A stretch of DNA of 27,156 bases. Origin: Pinguiococcus pyrenoidosus. Its lineage: Eukaryota > Sar > Pinguiophyceae > Pinguiochrysidales > Pinguiochrysidaceae. Every line of letters begins with the position of its first letter. Positions within the stretch are counted from its first letter, which is position 1. Below the pieces are notes generated by a model. It did no database searches and was not told where the DNA came from. It worked only from the letters and a program-made list of their open reading frames with translations. Below, one piece after another: positions 8,504 through 18,265 of the stretch. The DNA lies in the NCBI GenBank assembly GCA_019677205.1, contig JAAMXY010003027.1, positions 1 to 27,156 of the forward strand, in the 5' to 3' direction. The translations under genes and the position numbers were made by a program.

Positions 8504-9383
8504 ATGAATCTCTTCAGGTTCTACTCGCGAATGGTGCAGCGAGCCCCCTACACCACCAAGGCGGTGGGGACCGGCGTGACGTACGCGCTGTCCGACCTGA
8601 CTGCCCAGGGCCTCGAGTTCGCCTACAGCTCGGGGGAGAAGCGGGAGAGGGAGGGGGCCAAAGGTGTGCTGGATCGCCTGTCAAGGATGGCCAAGTTCAG
8701 CCTGGTGGGCTTCGTGCTTGTCGGACCGAGTCTATCAGCGTGGTTCAACGTGATGGATCGATTGGTGCCGGGGCGGTCCTTCGTGCCCGTCGCCAAGAAG
8801 CTCTTCATCGATCAGGTCCGTGCGCATCGGAGCTTGCCTGTGGCTCGGCAGAGTCCCATGGCTTGCAACTGCACTGAGCGGTGGAGACGGGAGGCTCGGC
8901 AGCTGCCATCTCTCACGTCGTTTTGGTGTCTTGTAGATCGTTCAAGGGCCTTTCATGATTGCTGCCATGTACTTCTTGACGGCGACGTTGAACGGCAAGA
9001 GTTTGATGCAGATCCAGAAGAAGCTGGAGGATTCGCTCTTGCAGACCTGGCTGAACTCGGTGTATGTGTGGGGACCCGTTCAGATCTTGCAGCAAGCTGT
9101 GATCCCGATCCAGTACCGAGTCGCCGTGGCGAACGTCGTCAGCTACTTTTGGGACACGTACCTGTCGTACATGATGATGACGGATTCGCAAGGCTCGGCG
9201 CAGATGGTAGTGGCAACCGATGACGATGCGGCCGAGGATCGCGAAGTGGATTGTCGGAAAGCCGAGCAGCAGCGGAGACACACTAGCAGACGAAGGTCGT
9301 CCGTTGTCCGTAGGCGCTCGTCCTGGCGCATCCTCGATGACGACGACAATGACGACGACGGCAAAGATGCAGATGATAGCTGA
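8504..9383 (+). CDS. Mpv17/PMP22-family integral membrane protein (two exons)
   Basis: Exon 1 is 8504-8815 and exon 2 is 8937-9383; the 121-nt intron (GTCCGTGCG to TTGTAG) is phase 0. The protein has 252 residues. Mpv17/PMP22 proteins are four-helix channel-like proteins of inner mitochondrial, peroxisomal or plastid membranes. Family marks are YTTKAVGTGVTYALSDLTAQ near the N-terminus, GPSLSAWFNVMDRLVPG, KKLFIDQIVQGPF across the splice junction, and the C-terminal block VWGPVQILQQAVIPIQYRV followed by WDTYLSY. Splicing joins the conserved K..DQ..QGPF motif exactly, which supports the intron. After that block comes a tail of roughly 65 residues, first Arg/Ser-rich, then almost all Asp, not typical of the family. 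Start context is ACCGCCATG. No clear targeting peptide tells which organelle it serves. Confidence 0.9.
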
Positions 9384-10006
9384 TCCGTGCGATGCGTGAA
9401 GTCGGCATCGCGAGATGCAGTAAATGTCCGTAAGAAGAGCAGCGTGCTATGTGGTCGTTCGATCCAGCACGAGGCGCGAAGCTCGTGTCCATGTGCGTGA
9501 GAGAAGAAGCGCGTTCCCGAAAATGGAGTGAAGTTCGCACACACACACGTTGCGATGTCGCAAGTTGGTTCGTGGAGCAATGCGGCAGGCGACGACGTTT
9601 GCTGCGAGGAAATGCTGCCTCGATTTTGTTGAACAGTGCGAGCCTGTGGCTGCGAGGAAAAAGGCAATCTCATTGCTGGATTGCTGACTCCGGGCAGTCA
9701 TGGCGCAGTCTATCGGCTCGGCGGCAGCGTCGCAATGGACATGACTCCGAAACTGCCAACCTTCCTTCCTTCTCTTCTTCGTGGCGTACGTGTCCACCCG
9801 GGAAACCTGCGTGCAACAGGAGGGGGAACTGTCGGCTGTTCGTTCCGCTGCCAAAGACAGCGACGGAATTTTCGGATTTGAGAAGATATAGAAATCTTGT
9901 CAGAACGCGAATGAGTCATATTGAAATATTTCAAACGAGCCAATCAGGGCACGGCCATCACTGATGTTCCGACGATCCTCTTCAAACACTGCCCAACGCC
10001 GCCACA
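9384..10006. promoter_or_regulatory. Intergenic, Mpv17-family 3' end to tectonic promoter, with CCAAT box
   Basis: These 623 bp carry no gene I can support. A clean CCAATCAG (CCAAT at 9940-9944) lies about 63 bp before the tectonic ATG and fits an NF-Y-type CCAAT box. A short (CA)n run lies near 9538-9548. Confidence 0.5.
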
Positions 10007-11968
10007 ATGCGTTGGTTGCGTCCCCTCCTCCTGGCCGCTTGCGGCTCCTGTTGGCGAGCATCCGCGCGGCTGCCGAGTGGATGCAAATGCGCAGAGAACG
10101 AGGCTCCGTCGAGCTGCAAGCGCTTCGACTGCGATTGTTCCTGCGATCTCACAGCCAACGCCTGCGACTTGGATTGCTGCTGCGACCCGGACTGCCCCGC
10201 CGAGCTTCGCGCCAAATTTAAGGCGCTTGACAGCTGCATCGAGCCTGACGACTCGGCGCGAGCGGGCCGGCATGAGTGCTACGACGAGTACGATCTCGTG
10301 GAGGTCAACGCCCCAGCAAGCCGGGCATTCTGTGTTGCGTACGACAACAGCGAGCTCGAAGGCAGGTACTTCAATGCGGAAGTCAGCGACAAGGCGGACA
10401 CGAGCGTCAGCTTTCCCGAGTTCAGCTACGAGCAGCCTGGCGTCAACCAGTACCTGGAGGGTGCTGGCCTGTCACGAACGCATGATGGATTCGAATCGAC
10501 CGCAGACGACGGGGTGTATGATTCCACCGATTCCCTCATCTCCAGAGAGGCAACGGGCACGCCTGGTGTGCCGGGCAGATTAGTCCATGCGGGGAAGATG
10601 CCGGCGCCTGCCGCGGATGCTACGGGGTTGTGCACAGACGAAGTCTCGGTCAAGTTTGGGGAGACTTCGACGCGGAGGAGCTGCCTCCAAAAGGTTGCCG
10701 AAGGGGACCTTGAGGCGGAATGCGGGCCGCTTGGCGTTCTGGATCCCAGACGGCTCACCACCGCGCTGGAGGTCAGCGGTCAAGACCTGCTCGGCCTGGA
10801 GTCCCAAACTTTCCATCAGCCACGCTTTGGAACGATCAGCCTGCGCGGCTTCGACGATAGCTCCTCGGGCTCCGAGACCACCGTGTCGTCGTCGCAGCTG
10901 AAGAGCTGCGGAAGCACCTTCTTCGCTCGCGGGGGCACGGTGAACCCCACTGACCCATGTCTGTTCGATGCCAACGTGCCCACATGGAGCTCCGCGGAGC
11001 TCGTGTCCGCGGTCTCTGCCGCGGACACCTGCGCTTTCGCACTGGTGGAAGCCGCGTACCTCATCGCAGTGGACAACGGGAACGTCACGGGCATTGTTGT
11101 GAACGTCGTACTCTCTCACGTGCCGCAGGGCACTGGGGCCTCTACGATAGTCTCGCAGAGCTACAGTTATAACTTCGCGACGGAGCCAAGCAAAGTGATC
11201 GCCCCCAAGCGCAGCGGCAACCCCGGATACCTCACGGGCAGGCCAATTCTGGCACAAGTTCCAGTGGAGAGCACCACCGTAGATGGCTTTTCCGTCGGGA
11301 ATTCAGGGGCGGCAGAGCTCTTGCTGCCATTCTCGCCGTTTTCGGAGGCGTGCCCTTCGAGCAACAACCTGACGAGGGCCTTCTCGACCAGCGCTCCCGG
11401 CAGCGTCCTCTCGGACGGACGACCGAGCATCAGCTTTGGGAATGATGCCGTCGTCAGCTGCAAGATGGAGCTGGGCTTCGACGACTTTGTCTCCTTCTGC
11501 ACGGCGGGTGTTCCGCCGGCCCTCGAGATTCGAAGAAGCGGCGACGATGCGCTGCAGATCGCTGCCTACGGGAACTCCCTTCTCGAAGGCGAAGAGGAGG
11601 TGATCCCGCTTCAGGTTCGAGAGCCGATCATCGCGAGCACGTTCGGATGGATCGGCGACCAGAGCAAGTGTGTCGGCATGTACACGGGGCTTCACATCCG
11701 ATTCCTCTACCAGCTGACCGGCGCAGAGGACGCTCCCCAGGCGAAGATTGTGCTGGCAGAAGCGCTATACTCCACCGAGAACGTCTTCTGGACTTCGCCC
11801 TTCCCGACCACAGCCGTGACTTCTACGCGGGAGGATACTCAAGCCGTGTTTCTGAGAACCACCGTGACCTTCACGGAAGTCGGCACGGAGAATCGATACT
11901 ACCAGGCGCCCGTGAGGCCGTGGATCTTCACTTTGCCATGGGACGCATTCTATCCCTTCACCGTGTAG
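10007..11968 (+). CDS. TCTN: Tectonic-family protein of the ciliary transition zone
   Basis: This is an intronless protein of 653 residues; the ATG is in the context GCCACAATG. Residues 1-20 form a signal peptide. Residues 42-63 carry the hallmark tectonic cysteine cluster CDCSCDLT...CDLDCCCDPDC. The long middle is beta-rich with several isolated cysteines, and the protein ends with PWIFTLPWDAFYPFTV. Tectonics belong to the MKS/B9 complex at the transition zone, the gate at the base of cilia, and act on the lumenal or extracellular side of the membrane. There is no C-terminal hydrophobic helix, so this copy looks secreted or peripheral, like animal tectonic-1 rather than tectonic-2/3. It converges on the WD-repeat gene with only 72 bp between the two stop codons. 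Confidence 0.88.
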   Translation: MRWLRPLLLAACGSCWRASARLPSGCKCAENEAPSSCKRFDCDCSCDLTANACDLDCCCDPDCPAELRAKFKALDSCIEPDDSARAGRHECYDEYDLVEVNAPASRAFCVAYDNSELEGRYFNAEVSDKADTSVSFPEFSYEQPGVNQYLEGAGLSRTHDGFESTADDGVYDSTDSLISREATGTPGVPGRLVHAGKMPAPAADATGLCTDEVSVKFGETSTRRSCLQKVAEGDLEAECGPLGVLDPRRLTTALEVSGQDLLGLESQTFHQPRFGTISLRGFDDSSSGSETTVSSSQLKSCGSTFFARGGTVNPTDPCLFDANVPTWSSAELVSAVSAADTCAFALVEAAYLIAVDNGNVTGIVVNVVLSHVPQGTGASTIVSQSYSYNFATEPSKVIAPKRSGNPGYLTGRPILAQVPVESTTVDGFSVGNSGAAELLLPFSPFSEACPSSNNLTRAFSTSAPGSVLSDGRPSISFGNDAVVSCKMELGFDDFVSFCTAGVPPALEIRRSGDDALQIAAYGNSLLEGEEEVIPLQVREPIIASTFGWIGDQSKCVGMYTGLHIRFLYQLTGAEDAPQAKIVLAEALYSTENVFWTSPFPTTAVTSTREDTQAVFLRTTVTFTEVGTENRYYQAPVRPWIFTLPWDAFYPFTV

Positions 11969-12040
11969 ATCGGGGTCAAACAAGAGAACGGCACCAAGGA
12001 AATAGAAATCTACGACTTTGATTCTCCTTGCATGGTGGTG

Positions 12041-15000
12041 CTATAAAGCTTGCAGGAGCAGCCTGGTCCGACGTCTCATCCGGGCTTCACGGCGCAGCCG
12101 TTTGTCCTCCCGTGCGCTCATATAGGCAATGACCTTTGCCGTCGGCGACTCATAGGCCAGGAAACCGGTGCTGGGCATCCAAAACAGGTCCTCATTCACC
12201 GTCGCCGAGTCTTTGTGGACGTCCCGCTCAAAAAGGCGAATGTTCGCCTCAGTCAGCGACGTCTTCGATATGGCCTCCGGCACAGCGGACGAGGATGTGC
12301 GTAGCGAAACTCGGCTTGCTGTTTGCGTGCGCGATGCCATATCCGTTCCGATGTCGTCCTCGAGGACGTCCAGCATAGACCAGTCGTAGACGTCCACGTA
12401 AACCTCTGCAAGCGGCGGCTTCTGTTCTGGCGGGAACGCGATCTGGCTCACCTGAGAGGCTTCCTCCTTCTCCTCACTGGGCGCAGCAGCGTCTTCCACA
12501 CAAGGAGAGCTTGGCCGAACCAAGAACAATAGAGCTGAACCATCGCTGACCGAGAGGATAGGAGCAAAGCTTGCTTTTCGCGAGGCTTCAGCATCATCAT
12601 CCTCTCCTTCCTCTTCTGGTGCCTCCGGGTCGCTGAGCTCCTGATGTTGAGGAGTCTCGCCCTCATGGTTCGCGACGCCTGCCGCCTCCCCGGCTTCCCC
12701 AGCTTCCCCGGCTTCTTCAGCCTCTCCGGTGTTCGCCTTCTCATCAACGTCTTCTGCATCCGCTGCCGGCGGCACCTCGTCATCCTCCTGTGCGGGGACG
12801 GCTTCTGTGCCCGGCGTCATCCATGAGACACGCAGCCCGCTCGCCAAACGGATCATGTCCGTGCGGCTTGCCACCTTCCCGTCTTCGCTAAGGCCGAGCA
12901 CTCGCAGGGGTCGAGTCCTGCGCAGACTGAAGACGTAGACGTGGTTGTCCGCCGCACTGACAATCGCCAGAGGATTGCTTTGGGAGGATCTCACTTCGAT
13001 GCCAGTCAGGCTTTCACTCCCAACCCGCTGCTGCAGAACCACCTTGCCTGTTCCCATGGGTCTCAAGGTGCTGCTTCTCCGACTTCGATGCTCACACCGC
13101 CGCCCTAGGGCCTTGCCCATCACCTTCGCCTTGGGCGCGATGTCGAAGACGACGAAGTTGCTCTTCGAGCAGCAGGAGCACAGGAACTGGCTTCCGGCGA
13201 ACCGAAGCGCGGTGATGCGACCGGGATGCTTACCGACGATGTCCCGCAGCACGCCGATGTCGTTCTGCCAGATCACCACGATGCCATTTTCCAGGCCGAA
13301 GGCCACAAAGAGTGACGTGGCGTCGACAGCACACGCCGTGATTGCCGAAGGCAGCAAGAACGCATTCTCCAACAGTTTCTCGGTCGTGGCCGCAACGCGA
13401 CATTCCATGGCCTTCCTAGCGGCGTCCTCGGGAGACAGCTCGAGACTCTCCTTCGACGCCGAGGCCTTGTCTTTCTGCTTCTTGCCCTTTCCCTTCCCTT
13501 CCCCTTTGGTCTTGTCCTTGTCCTTTGCTGCCGCCTTGTCTGGCTGCGCCTCGTCTTGGAAGGACTCGGCATCCACCAGAGCCTCTTGGCGATCCTGCTG
13601 CCGGAGGCTGTATCTGCGCCAGGTGCTGTCGCCCTCGCGCCACATGACCGCGGCAACAGTCGTTACATCGCTCAGCTCGTGGCGGGCGTAGAACGGCGCG
13701 AAGGTCTCTTGGAGCTCGGCAGTGACCATCTCTCTTTCCTCAACCGAGCTCAAGGCATTCCTCAGCGACGTGCTCTTCCGACCATCCAGGGACGCCACCC
13801 TCGTGTAATCTGCCTCACCATCGGGAAGCAGCCGCTCTGAAAGGAAGGAGATGCCCGGACCCAGACGCTTGAAGTCCTCCTCAGACGCGTCTTGCGCTCC
13901 AGCCGGTGCAGATTCTCCTTCTTCTTGGGCGTCGGTCCCTTCGCCCGGCGTTGTCCCTTCAACCCTCTTGAAAGGCAACGGCGCGGGCCAAAACAGGATG
14001 GGGTCGCCGAGATCGATGAGAATCCTTTTTTCCTCCTCGCTCTTCGCCTCCGACTCTTCCGTGCTTTCCAGCTGACCCGACGTATTGCTGTCATTCTCGT
14101 CCAAGCTGGTGGCGCCCGCGCTCGCCTCCGCCATTGGGTCATTTCGACTTGGGTCCCGCAGCACCGCCAGGGAGTCCGGCGTCCTCGGTATCTCGAAGAC
14201 CATCCCCTGCCCGTCTGCCATGGATGCCGAGGCGAATCGCCCGCAAGCGCTAATGCTTGCGTCGCGAGTCACCCCGTGGAGCTGCTTCACGGCCACCACG
14301 TTGAGTTCGACGCTTGGGTCCGAGCATGACGAGATGATCTCCACGATGTGAAGCCAGGAAACGCTTTGGCAGGGCTTCTCAGCACCCTGTGCGCCTGGCT
14401 CGACCTCTGGGGATGCCTCACCGTCGTCGATCTTTACGCTGGTATCCCTCTTGTGTCCAACGCTCCAAGCTACGAGCCTCGACACCATGTCCCGTGGCTT
14501 CATGGCATCCGGCACGGCGGCTTCTTCAGAGAGACGCATACCCGCAATACCAGCCGGTGCATCGAATGCAAAGTCGAGTGTACGGAGGACGCGAAACGTG
14601 CCAGCTTCCAGACAGGTCAAGCGGCCATCTGCAGTTCCGATGAGCAGGTGGGTGCTGCTCTGATCCCACGCGGCAGAGGTCACCGCGCCGAAGCCTTCAA
14701 GCCGCTGCAGCGGCAGAAGCTTTGCCTTACGGACTTCCGCGATGGGAGACGCCTTCTCCTTCCAAATGCGGAGCTTCGCCTCGGGGTGCCTCTCGCATAT
14801 TGTATCCCAAGCAGCGTCGAAGATGTCCGACTCGAGGATCCGCCGCACGCGGCGCTCCGGCTGGGGAACAGCCTTAAGTGGCTCCTCTGGTATCACAAAG
14901 TCCTTCGGTGGCTCCGTGCCGATGGCAGCCAGGAACTTGCTCTCACAGAAGCGGCCCAAGGGGTCAACAACATGTGCTGCAAGCGCCTGCCACTCTCGCT

Positions 15001-15175
15001 CTTCCAGCTGCAACCCTGGGATCTGATTTCTCAGGCCATCCAACACCTCTGCCGCTCCAAGTGTGCCGCTGGCAGACTTGTACTGGCCGAGAAGCCGCCG
15101 AAGAGACACCTTGGAATCTAGCACGGCTCTGCGGATTTGGCCTCGGGCTTCTTGGAGCAGTTCAGAGTCCAGCAT
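12041..15175 (-). CDS. WD-repeat protein with degenerate EF-hand-like N-terminus; possible WDR93/FAP297 type
   Basis: This is an intronless protein of 1044 residues; the first ATG is at 15173-15175, and the frame upstream opens only with TTG. Residues about 15-75 look like paired EF-hands whose calcium-ligand acids are mostly lost (GQYKSASGTL and VDPLGRF). Residues about 170 onward include weak WD/beta-propeller units such as VTSAAWDQSSTHLLIGTADG, VAFGLENGIVVIW and ITALRFAGSQFLCSC. A Lys/Gly-rich insert lies near 543-577 and a Glu/Gly/Ala repeat near 815-830. The motif DPILFWPAPLPF sits between propeller parts. The architecture resembles axonemal WD proteins such as WDR93/FAP297 of the central apparatus; that name is a guess. 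Its neighbours on both sides are ciliary-type genes, which supports an axonemal role. Confidence 0.8.
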   Translation of the reverse strand: MLDSELLQEARGQIRRAVLDSKVSLRRLLGQYKSASGTLGAAEVLDGLRNQIPGLQLEEREWQALAAHVVDPLGRFCESKFLAAIGTEPPKDFVIPEEPLKAVPQPERRVRRILESDIFDAAWDTICERHPEAKLRIWKEKASPIAEVRKAKLLPLQRLEGFGAVTSAAWDQSSTHLLIGTADGRLTCLEAGTFRVLRTLDFAFDAPAGIAGMRLSEEAAVPDAMKPRDMVSRLVAWSVGHKRDTSVKIDDGEASPEVEPGAQGAEKPCQSVSWLHIVEIISSCSDPSVELNVVAVKQLHGVTRDASISACGRFASASMADGQGMVFEIPRTPDSLAVLRDPSRNDPMAEASAGATSLDENDSNTSGQLESTEESEAKSEEEKRILIDLGDPILFWPAPLPFKRVEGTTPGEGTDAQEEGESAPAGAQDASEEDFKRLGPGISFLSERLLPDGEADYTRVASLDGRKSTSLRNALSSVEEREMVTAELQETFAPFYARHELSDVTTVAAVMWREGDSTWRRYSLRQQDRQEALVDAESFQDEAQPDKAAAKDKDKTKGEGKGKGKKQKDKASASKESLELSPEDAARKAMECRVAATTEKLLENAFLLPSAITACAVDATSLFVAFGLENGIVVIWQNDIGVLRDIVGKHPGRITALRFAGSQFLCSCCSKSNFVVFDIAPKAKVMGKALGRRCEHRSRRSSTLRPMGTGKVVLQQRVGSESLTGIEVRSSQSNPLAIVSAADNHVYVFSLRRTRPLRVLGLSEDGKVASRTDMIRLASGLRVSWMTPGTEAVPAQEDDEVPPAADAEDVDEKANTGEAEEAGEAGEAGEAAGVANHEGETPQHQELSDPEAPEEEGEDDDAEASRKASFAPILSVSDGSALLFLVRPSSPCVEDAAAPSEEKEEASQVSQIAFPPEQKPPLAEVYVDVYDWSMLDVLEDDIGTDMASRTQTASRVSLRTSSSAVPEAISKTSLTEANIRLFERDVHKDSATVNEDLFWMPSTGFLAYESPTAKVIAYMSAREDKRLRREARMRRRTRLLLQAL

Positions 15176-15566
15176 CTTGAGGCTCCTACCTAGCCCGCGG
15201 CCACCGTCTTGCCCTCGTCGCTGCCACTCCTCTTCGACCAACTCCCAGCAAGAGTATTGCTACCGAGAAGTGCTCAAGAGAGCGCGTCTGAAGACGAAGG
15301 AGGCGCCGAGGCAGCGCACGGCGTCTGCTGCAGTCTCATAGAATAGCAGAAGGAAGGATTTCCTTCGCCCGTTACGGATTTGAGCGGACCAGAGACTCAG
15401 TTTCTTGGTCATATTATGAGTAACGTCTGACTACCGGACTATCAGCTGATACTCCTTGGTGTTTCAAACGATGTTCTTACAAGGCCTTCCTGCGCCACAG
15501 AGGCCGTGCTTGCGACCATTTGCCACTCTGCTGCCGCTTTGAGAAGAAGGACGGCCAGGGTCCGCC
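15176..15566. promoter_or_regulatory. Divergent promoter between WD-repeat (-) and coiled-coil (+) genes
   Basis: These 391 bp separate divergent starts at 15175 and 15567 and must drive both. I looked for a CCAAT box or an RFX-type X-box (paired GTTGCC-like half sites) and saw neither. Confidence 0.45.
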
Positions 15567-18071
15567 ATGGAGCACGCGAAACTGCAGGCCATGCGCACGG
15601 CCCCTCGAGACCCGTCCGATCGCGCCAGAGCCCGCTACGAGGTATCGTTGCAGCCTTGCAACAGCTGTCGCCGTGGTTTCTTGCACCACTTACCTGACGG
15701 CGCTGCTGGATGCTAGGCTCCCAGACGGCTAGAGGATCAGCTTCCGGATGGGCGAAATGTGACGTACAGCCTGGTCAGCGACCGAGAGGCGGAGAAGTTC
15801 CACGTGCTTAGCCCCAGAGAACAGCAGGAGGAGGTGTGTGTTGCACTGCGTTCAGCCGGAGCCTTGCATGTCGAAGCTGACCAAAGACGCATCTCTCCTT
15901 CTTCCTCTCCCTTTCTCCCAAAGGAGGCCGAGCGACGGAGAATTGCTGCACGATTGGCAAAAAGGCGTGGCAGGCGAAGCCAAAGCCAGCGGGGAAGACA
16001 GTCCCGACCGAGTCCCAGTCCAGCATGGGTAGATGTGAGTGTGTGCGTTCCGCATACCGGATGGGAATGCCAGCCGATGCAACCCTTCCCTTGCTCACCT
16101 CCACAAGCTTTCTCAGGCCGCGGCGTCCGTCGAGTTCACCCAGCGGCAGGAGTCCGAAGCCCAAGAACTTCGAAACCAGGTCCGTCTTCTCCCGCCGCGG
16201 AAGAGAGCCTGCTCGCCTGGCATCCCATCCTCTACGGACCGAGAAACCGCTAAGCCAGGGCTTCGCCATGCCCACAGATTGCACTTCTCACGAGGACGGT
16301 CTCGGAGCTGCGGCGGGAGCTGCACTCCCGGCCGGAGGCAAGCGAGGCGGAGACGATCATGCGCTCCCTCGAGAGTCTGCAGGCCGACTTCGCCGAGAAG
16401 GTTGCCCTAGTGGAGGAGCTTTCGAAAAACAACGCTTCCCTCCAAGGCCTAGTCAGTCCAGCCCTCGTCGAGGCCGATGAGAAGGAGGACAAAGAACTTG
16501 GAGCCCAGCAGCAAGCGCGACCGGAGGTACACGGAGTGACGGAACTTTGGAGAGGCCGCGGGCGTACGCAACTCTGACATGCATCATTCGTTCCTCACTA
16601 GACGGACGTGTCACTGTCGTCGGTCGAAGCCAACGTCAAGGCCAAGGTCAGGGCCAGGGCCAGGGCCAAGGCCAAGGCCAAGGCCAATGCTAGAATGCGG
16701 CGGCCAATGCGAACTTCAAGCCCCGTGCGTCGTCCTCGGACTGCTCCTGCGACAACGCAGCGCTCAGCCCTGAGCGCAAGTCTGGAGGCAAGCAGGCAGA
16801 GCTGGACCTCGCGCCAGCGCGATGCCAGGCGGCAGGAGAAGCAGAATCAAGACTCTGCAGAGCTGATCGCCGAGGAGCGGCGGAAACGACTGCAGAAGGC
16901 ATCCAAGGCAAAGCTCAATGCCGCCATGGAGAGGATGATGAAACGGGACGAAGAGCGAAGGCAACAGCGAGAGGCCGAAGAGTACGAACGACTTCGGAAG
17001 GAGGAAGACTTGATGAGGTCGATGCAGTTCAAGGCGAAGGAAATCGTCCTCTCTCGCGGGGAAGACTGGAAGACGAGGCAGGAGAAGATGGAGGTGCAAC
17101 GGAAGCAACGCATCCACGCGCAAGCGATGAGGCTGAGTCGGATGGCCTCCTTGCCTCCCCGCATGAAGATGCATGCGGCGACGATGGAACAGCGAGCGAT
17201 CGCGCAAGCAAGTGCCGCGGAAGACGAGGCCCCGCTAGCGTGGGCGACGCTGGGGTCCCCTCCCCGGGACGCCGCGCTGCGGGAGCGGGAAGAGGAGCCG
17301 GAGGAACTGACGGCGAGGCTCAAGCGGCAGCAGGATCGATGGCAGGCACAGCTTAACGCGAAGAAGGCAGCGCTGCGCAAGAAGAACGCCACGAAGCCCC
17401 GGGAGCAGCCGATTGAACGTCGGCAGAAGGCGTACGAAGAGAAGCGCCGGAGGAAGGAGCAAGAGCGGCAAGACAGGGAAGAAGCTAGGCAGCGGCAGGA
17501 GAGCCTCCTGGAGAAGAGGAAGAGAGAGCGCCTCATGAAGGTCGCCATCCCCAGCATGCCAAAGACCACCTATTCGAGCACCTTGAAAGCCACGGTGCGC
17601 CGCCAAGAGCTGCAGCAGGAGGAGCATGACAAGCTAAAGGCCGAAGTGGAGGAGAAGCGCCGAAGCAGGCGCCTTCGAGAGGTTGGGAGGCTGCTCAAGA
17701 CGGCTCTTGACGAGCAGGAGCGGGAACGGAAGGAGCTGTGCGGCGGCTTCAAGACGGAGATGGACGTCCAGCGCGAAATCGAAGCGCAGCGGATGCAGGC
17801 GAAGTACCGGAAGCAGCAGCTGGAGGATCGCTTACGAGACGTCAAGGAAAAGCGCCACGTCGGCAGCTTGGTCGACCTGCAGACGGAGATCGAGCAGCGG
17901 AGGCTGACGAAAGTCCGGGCCTTGACGACCGTCGCTCGGACCGTGGGGGAGGCGATGGGGGCGCCCGACGACTTCCTCGACGCCGAGCAGGACCGCGAAT
18001 GGGTGCGGCGAGCCCAGCTTGACGAAATCTTTGACGACGAAGAGAAGATCCAGCTGGGCCTCACCGTCTAG
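15567..18071 (+). CDS. Coiled-coil protein with FAM161-like features (six exons), probable basal-body/axonemal
   Basis: Proposed exons are 15567-15641, 15735-15833, 15924-16028, 16108-16179, 16278-16526 and 16602-18071. All five introns (75-98 nt, GT-AG) are phase 0, giving 689 residues. The start is in a near-perfect context, CCGCCATGG. The N-terminal third contains short helices and coiled coil (for example VSELRRELHSRPEASEAET). Exon six begins with an Ala/Lys/Arg repeat and continues as an extremely charged helix. It includes MQFKAKEIVLSRGEDWKTR and SRMASLPPRMKMH, which recall the FKAxPxP and LPPRM blocks of FAM161 (UPF0564) centriolar/ciliary proteins, and ends with an acidic segment. Without profile searching this could be another long-helix flagellar protein. 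The gene diverges from the WD-repeat gene and faces a small mitochondrial gene. Confidence 0.72.
16636..16688 (+). repeat. GCCAAG/GCCAGG hexamer repeat at start of exon six
   Basis: About eight hexamers of GCCAAG or GCCAGG type encode alternating Ala and Lys/Arg, producing a strongly basic stretch. It begins about 11 codons after the exon-six acceptor and is probably length-variable. Confidence 0.85.
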
Positions 18072-18265
18072 CCGAGGGTCCTCGTCAACGGAAACACCAA
18101 GGTAGATGAGGAACGAAGTCTCCGATTCATCTTGACGCTCCCTGCCAAAGACGACAACACGTCGGCTCCGCCTGCGAAAGCATCTGAAAGCATGAACGAA
18201 CGCCTCGATCAGCGATCTCCCCGAGACTCCAGAGCGCCTCCCTGCTTCGCTCGCTCTTCACCTTC

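Noticed and set aside
9449-9964. 171-codon plus-strand ORF upstream of tectonic
   Set aside because: Arg/Ser/Cys-rich with no conserved look, competing ORFs in several frames, and it runs over the CCAAT box. Consistent with chance openness in GC-rich DNA.
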